Source: Enoplolaimus lenunculus
Taxonomy: Eukaryota; Nematoda; Enoplea; Enoplida; Thoracostomopsidae
Direction of reading: 5' to 3'
Length of the DNA stretch: 64,000 bases
Assembly: GCA_030248215.1 (NCBI GenBank)
Contig: JASANG010001721.1
Coordinates: 1-64,000, forward strand
How positions within the stretch are numbered: position 1 is the stretch's first letter; each line of letters opens with the position of its first letter. A program made the translations under genes and the position numbers. This document shows positions 1-10,849 of this stretch, piece by piece. The notes under the pieces are model-generated. The model was not told the origin of the DNA and searched no databases. It saw nothing but the letters and a program-made list of their open reading frames with translations.

Positions 1-38
1 CCTAAAGCCAAACAATGCCTAAGCCTAAATTCCTAAGC

Positions 39-180
39 AAGGCTCAAAGCTGTTCCGGCTGTCTCGACCGACCCAACGGAAACAAAGGCTCTAAGCTGTC
101 CGAATTGGCCCAACGAAAACATAGACTCGAAGCTGCCTAACCGACCCGACCAAATCATGGACTTGAAGCCGTCACGAAAG
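39..180. repeat. Degenerate tandem repeat, about 37-45 bp period
   Basis: Three to four diverged copies of a unit built on GGCTCnAAGCTG...GACCCAACnGAAA follow one another. No gene is visible here. The stretch begins with CCTAAG hexamers related to the TTAGGC elements that recur through the window. Confidence 0.5.
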
Positions 181-296
181 CTCCAGCAAAAATGAAGGTG
201 CAAGAGTGCTCGGTTACCCTCCGCACCTATTGCTGTCCAGCGAGTAAACGGGACGCCCATCACAGTGTGACTGGCCATACAATCAACAACAGTTAC

Positions 297-468
297 GGCC
301 CACGTATAGAACAGGATCTGAACAGTAGTATAAGCATATTCCTAAGCATAAACCTAAGCCTAAGCCTAAGCCGAAGCCTAAGCCAAGCGAAAAATAGTCT
401 AAAGCTTAAGTTTACTCTATTGCAGTCCCACAGAAAAACGTTCCGCCCCTGATCTTTACATGTGGGCC
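297..468 (+). mobile_element. TTAGGC-core MITE, copy 1
   Basis: Terminal inverted repeats of the form GGCCCATGTAAAGATCAGGG enclose arrays of CCTAAG hexamers. This copy runs from GGCCCACGTATAGAACAGG to CCTGATCTTTACATGTGGGCC. A second, shorter copy is attached at about 469-556. The TSD is not clear here, but other copies in the window show 8-bp duplications. Non-coding; open frames across it are only hexamer translations. Confidence 0.8.
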
Positions 469-682
469 GCCTAAGCGAAAAAGTTAGTCTAAAGCTTAAA
501 CTGACTCAATTACAGTCAAGCCGGAAAACGATCCGAATATGTTCTATACATGGGCCAAAGTTATAGTATTTTGTATTAAAACAATTTTAAAACATTGATT
601 TGGCTTGCATGTCGCAAAATTTGCGTTACTGAAATAACAAAACAGTAAACGGTAAAAATACCGCAAACAAATCTTATATTAA

Positions 683-945
683 CCCTTTCGCTCATGGAGT
701 ATACTATGAGCAACTAAATACAATAATGTACGAGCAATGCACACACTGTGAGCAGTGTTTAACATTTATAACATATATGCGCTGTGTTAAATCTCCACAA
801 GACGTGAGAGCCTACTCAGGCTCGAGCTTCAAGCTCCTATAGCTCAGTGATCATCGTAAACGCCTCCCATCCGTGAGACTGGGGTTCGAATCTTACCTTG
901 ATATTATATCTCATGTGAAATTGCAAATATTCATATGAGAAAGGG
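683..945 (+). mobile_element. TTAA-flanked short element with tRNA-like core
   Basis: The ends are CCCTTTCGCTCAT and ATATGAGAAAGGG, flanked on both sides by TTAA (679-682 and 946-949). TTAA duplication with CCCTTT ends is the pattern of piggyBac-type elements. Inside, at about 829-897, lies a tRNA-like stretch with an A-box-like TAGCTCAGTG and a B-box-like GGTTCGAATC. A second family member is at 37689-37787. Confidence 0.72.
829..897 (+). other. tRNA-like segment inside TTAA element
   Basis: TAGCTCAGTGATCA resembles a D-arm/A box and GGGGTTCGAATCTTACC resembles a T-arm/B box. The spacing is close to that of a tRNA, but no clean acceptor stem or anticodon arm can be folded. It is therefore a tRNA relic or an internal pol III promoter rather than a functional tRNA gene. 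Confidence 0.45.
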
Positions 946-1264
946 TTAATAAAAAAATTCTTACTCAATATCTTTAAATACAGCGGTTGAAAATTTTTAA
1001 TTTAAAGTATAAATGCGACGTGGGAAATCCATTTCGTCTAAACTGTTGTTGGGATCCAAATGCTGCTGTGGAAATAAACTTGTCAGTTTCACAGGCAAAT
1101 CCTTTGTCGAATGCCTTTATGAAGCCAAATCACTTGGATCTGACTGGTCAATAAGAATATTGGACGAGCGATCGAAAAATATCGCTTTCCAGTTGTTGTA
1201 TGAACCATAAAGACAACGTTACCTAGAACACAAAGCATAAATTCTTTGTTTGCTGTATTTTCAT

Positions 1265-1463
1265 CTGTGTCGGAGCAGACAACGGTGGTGGCTCCATCCA
1301 AACTCCAGGGTTTTGCTCCAGAAATTTGCGAGCGAAACGATCGAGAAGCCAGACACATTTTAAAACTTTGGCGGATTTTGTTTCAACCGGTTATGGCAGG
1401 GGCGTTTTCAGGACGGGGCCTCCGCCCAAATGGAGAGTATGTGGGGTGGCTGTACCGGTCCTG
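1265..1463. mobile_element. hAT-type MITE (CAGTGCCGGAGC family), copy 1
   Basis: The element runs from CTGTGTCGGAGCAGAC to CTGTACCGGTCCTG. It is flanked by ATTTTCAT on the left and ATCTTCAG on the right, an 8-bp duplication with two mismatches. The inner part (ACATTTTAAAACTTTGGCGG, then TTTCAACCGGTTA) matches the copies at 9639 and 46252. No coding capacity. Confidence 0.7.
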
Positions 1464-1607
1464 ATCTTCAGTTTCAAACCAAAATTAAAGTTACCGAAAT
1501 TTGTCAAACGGACAATTGAAACAAACCGTATTATAAATACCGTTCGTCTCTGTTGTTCCCAATTATTTATTAGGCTGTGAATACAAAAGTAAACGACAGT
1601 TAATTGT

Positions 1608-1747
1608 TTTCGCTTCGCTTAGGCTTTTAGGCGTAGGCATAGGCTTAGGAATACATTCATTGTTACGCTTAGGCTAAGGCTTAGGCTTAAGCTTAGGCTT
1701 AGGAATAAGTTTATAATACTGTTCCGCCACTGTTCTTTACATATGGC
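1608..1747 (-). mobile_element. TTAGGC-core MITE, left-truncated copy
   Basis: GCTTAGGCTTAGG arrays end in ACTGTTCCGCCACTGTTCTTTACATATGGC, which is the right terminal repeat of the family. The left terminal repeat is missing. Confidence 0.7.
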
Positions 1748-1749
1748 TA

Positions 1750-2870
1750 AACTTACCAATAATAAAACATAAGACGGCCCCGATGGAACATACCGAGATA
1801 AACAATGTTAGAAATTTGTACAATTTAGATGCTGTATTCCAATCGTCGAATGGGGAGTCAAAAATGTTGGATCTGCTGCGAAATCCTAAAATATTCAACT
1901 GAAGCATTCAAATTCAAAATTACAAATTCATAAATTGAGTAAAGTTCAATCCACATTCACACATGAAAGAATTTGCAGTGAGAACACACAGCTGCAACTT
2001 GCAGGTGTGCTGCCTGGGGGGTATGGCGGGGGGGGGGGCGGCGTAAGGGCCACGCCCCCCCCCGATCGGAATTGGTACTTGCGTCATAAATTATATCAGA
2101 TACAAAAATTACGTATGGTTTCTGGCTCGCTCCGGTCGCGATGTTTTTCACTGATCAATTATTGAAACTATTTTGCCTGCAGCGGTGTTTAAAGGTAGAT
2201 TTCAAAGTCAAATTCGCCAATCTGACCACCTCAAAATTAATGATAGCAATAGAAGTTGTGCACAGGTACACAATTACATAAACTCTCGACCAGGAACGTT
2301 TCGGTTTGGGAGTTTAGACCTCACGTTTCATGAATAAAGAAATGTTTTGAGACTGTTACACAGGGATTTAATACTGAAATAATGTATAGCTTTTCGCTCA
2401 GGGTTTTTTTTCAAATGTACGACGTGTGCAAACGTATGTGCATTTTCAAACTGAACTGCGCATCTAGGAATTCACTTGTGTATTTTTTTGCTTTTATGAC
2501 GACTTTGAATGACTGGTTTCTCTCAGTCTAAATTCTGGCTTCGAGCCTTCGCTCACTCCGGTTCAACTCGTAATGCCTAGAAATATTTCATATTATATGC
2601 AAAATTTTCCACACAAAGTCTTTAAGCTGTAGTTCTGTACTGGAGTGAAAGGCTAACATTGTCTAGCGTAGCAAACAATTCAACATTGTCCAGATACCCG
2701 AACTGCCAAATTTTAAGGACCTAAAAAGAACTCTGAAATTGGTTTAGAAGCCAACTACGGGAGTGGGATCAACCTCATAAATCCCACCAAAAAACTGAGA
2801 TCCGCACTGCTAATGAATTCTAAGTTTGCTCTTAGGCAGAAACCAAAGGCACGAGCCAAACAGGATGCGG
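1750..2870. other. Intergenic stretch without a recognised gene
   Basis: AT-rich DNA with no supported exon. At 2019-2062 there is a G/C-rich hairpin-like patch (a run of G followed by GGCGGCGTAAGGGCCACGCC and a run of C), preceded by a fragment resembling the CACACAGCTGCAACTTGCA arm of the element at 37919. Nothing else could be identified. Confidence 0.4.
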
Positions 2871-3084
2871 GGCCAAATGTAAAAAAAGGGAACGAACAGT
2901 ATTATAACTATGCTCCTAAGCTTAAGCTTAAGCCTACGCCTAATCCTAAGCGTAAGAATGAGTATATTCCAAAGTCTAAGCCTACGCCTAAGCCTGAGGC
3001 AAGCAAAAAATTACTATAAAGCTTAAGCTTATCTCTTTTGTTGTCTCACAGAAAAATGTTTCGCCCCTGATCTTTACATGGTGC
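2871..3084 (+). mobile_element. TTAGGC-core MITE with perfect 8-bp TSD
   Basis: The left end is GGCCAAATGTAAAAAAAGGG and the right end is CGCCCCTGATCTTTACATGG. The flanks are identical 8-mers, GGATGCGG at 2863-2870 and again at 3085-3092. The core is CCTAAGCTTAAGCC-type hexamers. The 8-bp duplication places the family with hAT-like (or Merlin/P-like) cut-and-paste elements. Confidence 0.82.
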
Positions 3085-3152
3085 GGATGCGGCCCCCAAT
3101 CAAAATTTCCCGGTATGCCTCTGCTTGCAGCTGCAAGCATTTAAGTACTTCA

Positions 3153-3587
3153 AGGCTGTTCTGTCGAAAAAGGGGTAATAAAAGGGGTCCCCATTTTGAA
3201 TCCCAATCAATAAGAGTCCGTATTCCTAATCAAATTCCGTAGTTGGATAAAGTCCCTAAATCCCTAATTAGAGTCCATAAATGTGATTTATAATCATAAA
3301 TGATTCCAAGACCAAATATTAAAGTTGAGTTCGAAACTTTAAAGCATACTTAAGTTTTGAAATTACATTCCTAAGCATAACCTTGTATTGTTACCGCTCA
3401 AGCTTTTGATACAAGGCAAATAAACTTTTAAATAAACGGATAGTTGCAATACCGGATATATATCAGTCACGTAGGGTGGCGGAAGGCGGGTTAAAAAATA
3501 ACAGTAAACAACCGAATAACAACTAGTTCTCTCTGGAGAGGCCGAATAAATATCAGTCTCTCCCTCGTCTAATTCGGGTCACTACAG
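3153..3587. mobile_element. TA-flanked MITE (CTGTAGTnACCCGAATA family), diverged copy
   Basis: The right end AATTCGGGTCACTACAG is followed by TA. The interior (AATAAAAGGGG..CCATTTTGA, CCGTAT, GGCGGAAGGCGGGTTAAAA) matches the better preserved copies at 4594-5157 and 61116-61459. The left end is worn. Confidence 0.6.
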
Positions 3588-4160
3588 TATGACTTTATCC
3601 AATTTCCGCAAAAATTTGAGTTTACTGTTGTGACTCGAATGAAAGTGAGAGGCACTAAAAATAAATACGAGTCTTTTGCTGCAAAAACTTGCACGTTAAA
3701 CAACCTTGAATGATAAATTGAAAATATTTACCGAATAATTTACGCAATATCCTCGTTGCTAAATCTGCAACGCCAATAAGTATTAGTTTAGCCAGTAAAA
3801 GGTGCACAAATACTGGAATATAGCCAGATATGTCTTTGATATCGCATGATGTTATCATGCGATACGCAGTTGGCCTGAAACAATTTTTTCTTTGTTTATG
3901 CTTAATTTAGCATATGTTCCTGTTTTCAAATTTGAAATTGAAATTGAAATTTAAATTTTTTATGCTTACTTGCGGACGAGGTGTACATCGTCCAAGGCTG
4001 TTCCCAGTCGACAGCTTATGCTTATTCTTAGGCTTATTATATGTAACCATAACTTTAGCAGTGCATTAGTTGTACGCAAAGAATATTATAAACAGTTTAA
4101 GGTTCATGTTTCTATTACCATCAGACTCTACGCAAAATTAAATTTTTTTCAGACTTCAAT

Positions 4161-4463
4161 CTCATATTCCAATGAGTTGAATAATCAACTCAGCTAGCGA
4201 GTTAGTTGTTTCTGAGTTAATATCAACAACCATTAACTCACTCTGGGTTGAATTGCTTTTCACTCTCAGTTGCTTATCAATAAGCATTAACTCATTCTGA
4301 GTTGAGTTGATTTTCACTCTTAGCTGATATGATTCCGAGAGAGTTGATCAGTTAACTCAGATTGAGCTGACTCAACTCATAATTCTGAGTTCTAATAGTA
4401 GTAACTCAGACAGAATAATTCAACTCTTTCTGAGTTAACATCAACTCACTGGAATTTACAGTG
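4161..4463. mobile_element. Palindromic MITE built from AGTTGA/TCAACT blocks
   Basis: The whole stretch is an inverted-repeat array of GAGTTGA, TCAACTCA and GTTAACTCA blocks. It ends in CACTGGAATTTACAGTG followed by TA. The CACTG end and TA flank match the style of the CACTGCAAAAAATGG palindromic elements elsewhere, but the interior differs. Non-coding. Confidence 0.55.
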
Positions 4464-4593
4464 TAGAGTTGAGAGTCAAAGTATACATACCTAAAACGAA
4501 ATTACCTCAGCATTTACACCTCTGTTTTGACTCGTGAAATGCAATGTCTGGTGCATTGATAAATTTTGGGTTGCAGATGTTATTTGTTGCTTA

Positions 4594-5157
4594 CTGTAGT
4601 GAACCGAATAAGAGCGGGGTGCAATAAAAGGGGAGCTCCATTTTGAGTCCCAATCAATAGGAGTCCGTATCCCTAAAAAGACTAGCGGATAGAGTCTCTA
4701 AACTCTAACTAGAGTCAATAAATGTCAATCATTCGAAATTGTAGTGCATAAATGACTGTAGCACCAAAAAGAGTTGAGTTCGAAACTTTGGCCCGTGTCA
4801 GGGGCGGAGAGTTTTTCTGTACACTAGAATAGAGTAAGCTTAAGAATTTTTTTGCTTGGCTAAGGCTTAGGCTTACGAATATGCTCATTCTTACGCTTAG
4901 GTTTAGGCTTAGGCTGCTTAAACTATGCTTATAATACTGTTCCACCTCTGTCCGTTTTACATTGGCCGAAACCTTAAAGCATACCTACTTAGTTTTGAAA
5001 GTACATTCTTATATACCACTCAAGGTTTTGATACAAGACAAGTAAACGCTAAATTCAACGATACTAACGACGGGTGGCAGAGGGCGGCTTTAACAGTGGG
5101 TACCTTTTGGAGAGAGCAAATAAATATCAGCCCCCTATTCTATTCGGGTTACTACAG
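4594..5157. mobile_element. TA-flanked MITE (CTGTAGTnACCCGAATA family)
   Basis: The left end is CTGTAGTGAACCGAATAAGAG and the right end is CTATTCTATTCGGGTTACTACAG. Both are flanked by TA, as for mariner/Tc1-like transposition. The element is interrupted at 4790-4967 by a TTAGGC-core MITE, so this family was already in place when the hexamer family moved. Confidence 0.8.
4790..4967 (-). mobile_element. TTAGGC-core MITE nested in another MITE
   Basis: It runs from GGCCCGTGTCAGGGGCGGAG to CTGTCCGTTTTACATTGGCC. It is flanked by GAAACTTT (4782-4789) and GAAACCTT (4968-4975), an 8-bp TSD with one mismatch made from the host element's own sequence. This is a clean demonstration of the family's target-site behaviour. 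Confidence 0.88.
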
Positions 5158-5691
5158 TAATACACCGTTTACATCACATATACGTTTAGCGTAAATGCTT
5201 AAGTTTGCTTACGTTCTCACGCGTATTTCAATTTATGTTCGCGGTCTATTCTACGCATGGGCCGTAAAAGCTATCAATTTGAACATTCGGCGGATATGTT
5301 ATTAATAATTCTTTTGAATTTTGCGAGATTCAAAATTTAACCAAGAATACCTCCTATTTCTTTGTTTGATATGTCATTTTATGGAACAGTTTTTTTATAA
5401 AATTTTAACAAAAACACAACGGTTTTGAAGTGATGTGGTAATAAATTTGACTCGCTTTATAAGACAAAACGAGTCAACATTATTTATTAACCGAAATTGA
5501 AACTTGACATTAATTTTTATTTGCTTCTGAAAACCTTATCTTTTTGTAAAATTACTTGAACCAGAATCGTAAACTATTAATTGGTTGAATTAGTTTTAGA
5601 TTGCAGACCTTTGGCATTATCCTTTTCTATCTGTTCGGCTTGTAGTACCATTGTGATTGGTTAAGAAATCTATCATAATGCGTATCAAGTC

Positions 5692-8633
5692 TTACCATTC
5701 AGTTTTAAATTCGTCAACATACTGGAACAGCTCGTTTTGCGCATATTTGCACGCAACATACGTCAGTACAGCGTCCAATCCGTGAATGATAAGGTTAACA
5801 CTGAAGAATGCAATTATGAATTTTCTATTAATGATTGCAGTCGGCATAAATTGCACATCGTCAAATTCGATTGCAAAACTTGACGGCACTCCAGGGTCAC
5901 TTTGCGATCCTTGACTTGTTTTGTGTCTTCCTGTGGTGCTGCGTTGCCATTTCGAACCAATTCCGATGGTTTGTGTAGTACACCTGTTATCAGAGTGTCC
6001 AAAATTAGATGCAAATTCGCTAGTCGAACTATACGGCCAATCGCCAACGGAGTTGCTCTTCTTGCGACTATAAAATAAAAATTGAAAATTTAAGTTTCCG
6101 TTTTAAAATTTGAAATTAAAATGGCAAAGAAGATTTTTTTTTGATAAAATTGTGTTCCGTCAAAATGTGAGTCCTCGAAGTGAAAAAAATGTAATCTTTT
6201 TCAAGAATTCAAATTTTGAATGCGGACTGATCAGTTGAAGCCGCACCGGCAAATGTTAACTTTTAACTTCGCGATCAGTTGTTGAGTAAACGCAGGCAAA
6301 ACTGCAGCCTACCAATGATAAGTTGAATATTCCGTTTGAAACTGGATGTTTAGATGAAATATGATACATTCCTGCCGGAAATCATTAATAACCGGCACTG
6401 CAAAAACTAAATACAACACTTGTCTGTAAAATAAGTAGAAAAGTTAACATTCTCTTATGACTATATACAGTGCTTACAGCTAGCGGCCAGTGTTTAACTG
6501 GACATCCGTTTCTGTTTCTTATAAAATCGGCTTAATTTTCGTTATTAAAATACTTAAATTTATGTTCCTTTGAAACGTCACCGCTGTAAAATTGGTTAAC
6601 AACCTTGACATCACAGATTTAAGTAAAAATGACGAAATTCAGTTGCGAAAGAATAAAATTATCTTTAAAACGTTTATACTTAAATTAAAACATTTGTTTT
6701 CGTTTTTTGTTATTTTTACTGTCCGTTTATATAGAGCCAACCTGCAAGCGGAACAGATTGTTTCGAACAAACGAAAAATGTTTCGTTTGAAACATATGAT
6801 TGATTCGTAATTGGCAAAATCTGGGCCCATATTCTCAAATGTATTTAGCAACTATCATCAGTTTAGTAATAGGTTTTCAGACTCGCTAAATATTGCAGTT
6901 GTTAAACTGAAAATTGGTACAGGAGTAGAGCAAATCATATGCGAAAAATGTGCTGATTTTTGGAGCGTCAGTATTCACTGGTTCAAAGGTTACAAGACCT
7001 ATCACCAACTTGTGACAGGCGCTACACAAATATGACGATACGGGTCCTATAGTCAACTAGTGATTTGGTTCAATACGCGGTTCATAAAATAGGCCAATGA
7101 CTTACAAACCCATTTTTGTTATCTTTTGTTGTCTGTATGGAAACGGCCATATTTTAGACAGCAGTAAATGAAGCTAAAAAGTTAAAGCAACTGTATATGT
7201 AGTATACTTAGGAAGGCGAATGATTTTAAAGAAACATCAGATTTTCGTTCCGTTAATCCGTTAAAATTTGTTGAAAAATGACAAAATCAAGCAATTAACA
7301 GTAAATATTTCAGCCAAAATCATCAACTGTTTGATAAATGTTGTTTGTTCAAGTAGTTGCTGGACAAATCACCAGTAGTAATTTGTCTCAGATACGAGCA
7401 GTGCCGGATCAGGCAGGGGTGGGAGCTCCACCCAAATTCCACAATGGGGGTCCCCAAATTCGCGAGCGAATCGGGGGGCTCTTTTAGGGGAGGGGCCCCC
7501 TTTCGGGGGTATGGGGGGTGGTTGCTACGGCCCTGGATACGAGCTAAAGCATTAAGAGGGCTAAATTTTAAAAAATTCTCCAAAAATCTCTACATTTTCC
7601 GAATGTCAATTTGCCGCCGGAACATGAGATAGATATCCGGTCGCAAAAAACAATACCTACTGTCAATCTGTAAAGTGTTACACTGCAAAAAATGGTGAGT
7701 CAAATTGACTCTCTCCAAAATAGGCTTTTCTGGACAACACAAACTGGGTCAAATTCGACTCACCAGAGTCGCTAAATGAGTCGAATTTGACTCTCGTGGA
7801 GTCGAATTTGAGTTAATTTGTGTTGTTCCAGAAAAGCCTATTTCGGAGAGAGTGAATTTGACTCACCAATGCTTGCAGTGTACAATGTAGCACGTTTTGC
7901 TTTTAGATAAAGTTACAAAACAACGTGAACTATATAGCGCTGCTATTCAAAATTTTGCACCAAAAAATTTAATGAAATTTAACATCAAACCAACTGGTAA
8001 ATAATGGAATACCGTCAGCGAACCAGAAAACCATTGTAAATAAACCCCCTTGAACAAAAAACAAAGGCTTACCTTGATATTTACAATAACGCTGATCTGC
8101 GTTGCAAACGAAAATATTACTGGAACAGCAATGAAAATGCAGTCAGCGGGGTCCCATGGCGGCTTATCTGGATCTGGAGACTGCGTTATGGTCATGTAGG
8201 CAGAAGACCATTCCTGTGACTCAAATTTCTGGTCAAAACCAGAAAACAAAACCTGCCGCATACTCGGTTGTTCGGTGGAAGATTGGTAAACAACAGACTT
8301 TACTGGATATCTTGAAATTTGTAATCCATAATATACGACCATAACTGCAGATACAAACCCGTATGAATATACTACATACAACACCAACACTGATTTAGGT
8401 GAAACTGGTGAATAACTTGAAAATAAATTAGGCAAACATTGAAATTTTGGTCTGGTGCTGCAGTTTGCCAGTCGATGTTGCCAGTTGGTTGGGTTTGATA
8501 TATTTTGATGCGAACAGCTTTTAAGGCTTCCGTGCCAAAACCAACGCATCACGTAAATGCTAATGATTGTAGCTGGAATAATACCAAGAAGACTCAAAAC
8601 TAAGTTAGCGATTAGATATTCTAATGATTCCAT
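5692..8633 (-). CDS. Unrecognised multi-pass membrane protein (partial gene model)
   Basis: Two coding exons are supported. Exon 1 (8633-8073) opens with ATG and ends at a GTAAGC donor. It encodes 187 residues with hydrophobic segments near residues 7-28 (LIANLVLSLLGIIPATIISI), about 82-104 (VLVLYVVYSYGFVSAVMVVY) and about 164-186 (CIFIAVPVIFSFATQISVIV). The terminal exon (6067-5692, after a TTTTATAG acceptor) encodes a Ser/Thr-rich stretch, then a fourth hydrophobic segment (FIIAFFSVNLIIHGLDAVLT), and stops after DEFKTEW. The intron phases do not match (0 versus 2), so at least one exon in the roughly 2-kb gap is missing from this model. A hAT-type MITE and a palindromic MITE lie in that gap. 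I do not recognise the family. A four-pass membrane protein is the inference. Confidence 0.5.
6823..7047. mobile_element. MITE with GGGCCCATATTCTCAAA ends, copy 1
   Basis: The left end is GGGCCCATATTCTCAAATG and the right end is the inverted ATATGACGATACGGGTCC. The interior (CATCAGTTTAGTAATAGG, CTATCACCAACTTGTGACAG) matches copies at about 40580-40952 and 63286-63486. It lies in the intron of the membrane-protein gene. TSD not resolved. Confidence 0.65.
7399..7535. mobile_element. hAT-type MITE with perfect 8-bp TSD GATACGAG
   Basis: This 137-bp element runs from CAGTGCCGGATCAGGC to TTGCTACGGCCCTG. It is bounded by GATACGAG at 7391-7398 and again at 7536-7543. CAGTG/CACTG-like ends plus 8-bp TSDs are typical of hAT elements. 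The short G/C-rich interior has no coding capacity. Confidence 0.88.
7681..7880. mobile_element. TA-flanked full palindrome MITE (CACTGCAAAAAATGG family)
   Basis: The left half (CACTGCAAAAAATGGTGAGT) and the right half are near-complete inverted copies, so one strand could fold into a single hairpin of about 95 bp per arm. The interior is GAGTC/GACTC blocks. TA flanks both ends (7679-7680, 7881-7882). Related copies are at 9827-10049, 21305-21421 and 48384-48592. Confidence 0.85.
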
Positions 8634-8693
8634 ATTTTAATTGTTTTCTAAAACAATGTTCAGGTTTAATTATGGCGTTCCCTTAAAGCGACC

Positions 8694-8842
8694 GACCCAT
8701 GTAAAAATCAGGGGCAGAACAGTTTTCTATGGCTCTGAAGTAAAGTAAGCTTAAGCTTTAGACTATTTGTTTACTTAGCCTTAGGCTTAATAGGCTTAGA
8801 AATATGCTTATACTACTTTTCTGCCTTGTTTTGCACATTCCC
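8694..8842 (-). mobile_element. TTAGGC-core MITE, worn copy
   Basis: The left end is GACCCATGTAAAAATCAGGGG. It is followed by AAGCTTAAGCTTTAGACTA and a short TTAGGC array, and ends at TTTTGCACATTCC. No clean TSD. Further fragments of the same family lie at 9363-9430, 10298-10345 and 12808-12836. Confidence 0.6.
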
Positions 8843-9638
8843 CAAGTGATCTAAGCAATATATCATTAAAATACTAAAATGTTACAAAATATATGATTTT
8901 GTGTTTGAAAGCAATAAGCATAGTTCGCTTGGTGCATTCAAAACAATATTTCTGATATTCAAGAAAAAATTGCTTACATTTTGAAAACCTATAGCTAAAT
9001 TTGGTGACCGGTGCTTTAAAAACATTCCCTTGAATGTTTTTTCATGACGCTCAAACCCAAGAAGGGACTCACACAACACGGCAAGGTTTATCGAATATTT
9101 TCTGTCGATTTATTTATCGGTTGCATTTTAAGGGCCAATAATCTGGCAACGAATTCAAAATGCGCGAATGCAAAATATAAACTTGCAAATTAAAAGTACA
9201 TGAATCACATCTTGAGCCAGGTAACATTTTTCCACATACATTCCAACGAGGTCGATCAATAATTAATGATATCATGAGCAACTATTTGCAGGCTACTGTA
9301 TTTACAACGTAAAACGAAAAGAATGTTTCCGAATTAAAATGTATAATTAGAGTCGAACATTTGGTTCATGTAAAGATCATTGGCGGAACGTTTTTCTGTA
9401 AAACTGCAATAGAGTAAGTTTAAGCTTTACATATCTTACATCAGTAAGGTAAACCTCCATAATCGCAGCACAAATTCCATCACACCAATGTTTGTGTTAC
9501 TCAAACTCTTCTCATTACATTATCCTATTTCGCTCGTGCGACTTTTTAGCCTTACGCTTTAGACTGGATCGTTTAGGCTTTAGACTTTAGTTTCAGACAT
9601 ATATCTTTGCTGTAAAGCTTGTGCTTTACGCTTAGGAA

Positions 9639-9807
9639 CAGGGCCGGAACATCCAACTTCTATACCCCCATTTGGGAGGGGGGCACCGTTAAAGAGCCCC
9701 CACCCTAACCGGTTGAAACAAAAACCGCTTATTTTAAAATGTATCTGGCTACTCGTACGGTACGCTCGCAAGCTTGTAGACCCTCACGTCTGCATGCTCC
9801 GGCACTG
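9639..9807. mobile_element. hAT-type MITE (CAGTGCCGGAGC family)
   Basis: It runs from CAGGGCCGGAACATCC to GCATGCTCCGGCACTG. The flanks CTTAGGAA and CTTAAACA form a worn 8-bp duplication. The AAAATGTATCTGGCTACTCG interior is shared with the copies at 1265 and 46252. Confidence 0.7.
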
Positions 9808-9826
9808 CTTAAACATATGCTCAGGC

Positions 9827-10049
9827 CACTCTGCACAAAATGGTGAGTCAAATTGACTCTCTCCGAAATAGGTTTTTCCGGACTGCACAAACTGAGTTAA
9901 AACTCGACTCCGCCAGAGTCAAATTCGACTCACTGATTCGCTCAGTGAGCCGAATTTTACTCTGACGGAGTCGAATTTGACTCAGTTTGTGTAGTCCGGA
10001 AAAACCTATTTCGGAGAGAGTCAATTTGACTCACCGTTTTTTTGCAGTG
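9827..10049. mobile_element. Palindromic MITE (CACTGCAAAAAATGG family)
   Basis: The two arms are inverted copies containing AGTCAAATTGACTCTCTCCG, AATAGGTTTTTCCGG and CACAAACTGAGT, meeting near 9935. The right end is TTTTTTTGCAGTG. One of four family members in the window. Confidence 0.8.
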
Positions 10050-10663
10050 CGATATCACCCACGTGATGAGTGACGTTGGCCGTTTTTTGGATAACAAGTA
10101 AATAATAAAACATACATTTTATGTTCAAAAACTTAAAAATAACACTATAACTGACTGCATTTAATATGAAATAACGTATGTATAAGTTAAAACTACAAGG
10201 GCAAATTCTTAACATTACTAAAATATTAACACAGTCGTCGAGTACTCTCACTCGGCAAATATCTCATATTTTTTGATGGTGAATTTTTAAAGAAACGAGC
10301 AAAAATGGCTTAGGCTTAGGCATCGGCTTCGGCTTAGGCTTAGGTCTTTCAATAACGTTTTCAAATAACTGGTAAAAATTTCGATTCGCTCGAATTAAAG
10401 TGGACAAAATTACAGTTGGTCGACTGAGGTTAACCCAATTACATTCAGGGAATAAACCAGAGCATAACCCAATAGCATTCAGTTTTTAATACTGTATCCA
10501 CTCATACATCAGCACCAACCAAGCTGGCAAACCCGTGATTTACATTCGACATAAAAGACAAAGCTTCTTCTACTCTACAATCGTTGCTGCTGGTCAATCA
10601 CCGAACCCAAATGGCTCGCAGAGCGCTAGTTATCCGGATACTAGCACTCGAGCAAAAAGTTAG

Positions 10664-10849
10664 CCAGTTTCGCAAAGTTGTGAGTGTAGAAAAGAAGGCG
10701 GAAAATATTGCCTGATGTGTGATGGTTGCCAACGCTGGATCAATTGTTCTGGCATGACGCCTCATGAGGCAGATTGCATTCAAGGAAAAAAACTGGTTCA
10801 TATATTGTGCGTTGCGTGTAGACCATGGAACGTAGTTCTATGGGGCTAG
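10664..10849 (+). pseudogene. PHD-finger fragment
   Basis: A 62-codon open stretch reads CECRKEGGKYCLMCDGCQRW, then INCSGMTPHEADC, and later ILCVAC. This follows the C-x-C-R-K ... C-D-x-C-x-x-W ... C-x-G-M-T ... C-x-x-C spacing of PHD zinc fingers of the CXXC1 type. The usual His after the Trp is absent, a stop lies at 10661-10663, and no flanking exons were found. From about 10822 the frame runs into a TTAGGC-core MITE fragment that supplies the stop. It is a dead fragment of a host gene or of a transposon that used a PHD finger. Which one cannot be told. Confidence 0.5.

Noticed and set aside
1-50. CCTAAG-type hexamers at the window start as a true telomere or subtelomere
   Set aside because: The run is short and irregular, and the same hexamers occur throughout the window inside elements with terminal repeats and TSDs.
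192-452. Open frame across 192-452 and similar frames at 2813-3019, 11126-11311 and 22136-22414
   Set aside because: They are translations of the CCTAAG/TTAGGC arrays of the MITEs and have no conserved protein.
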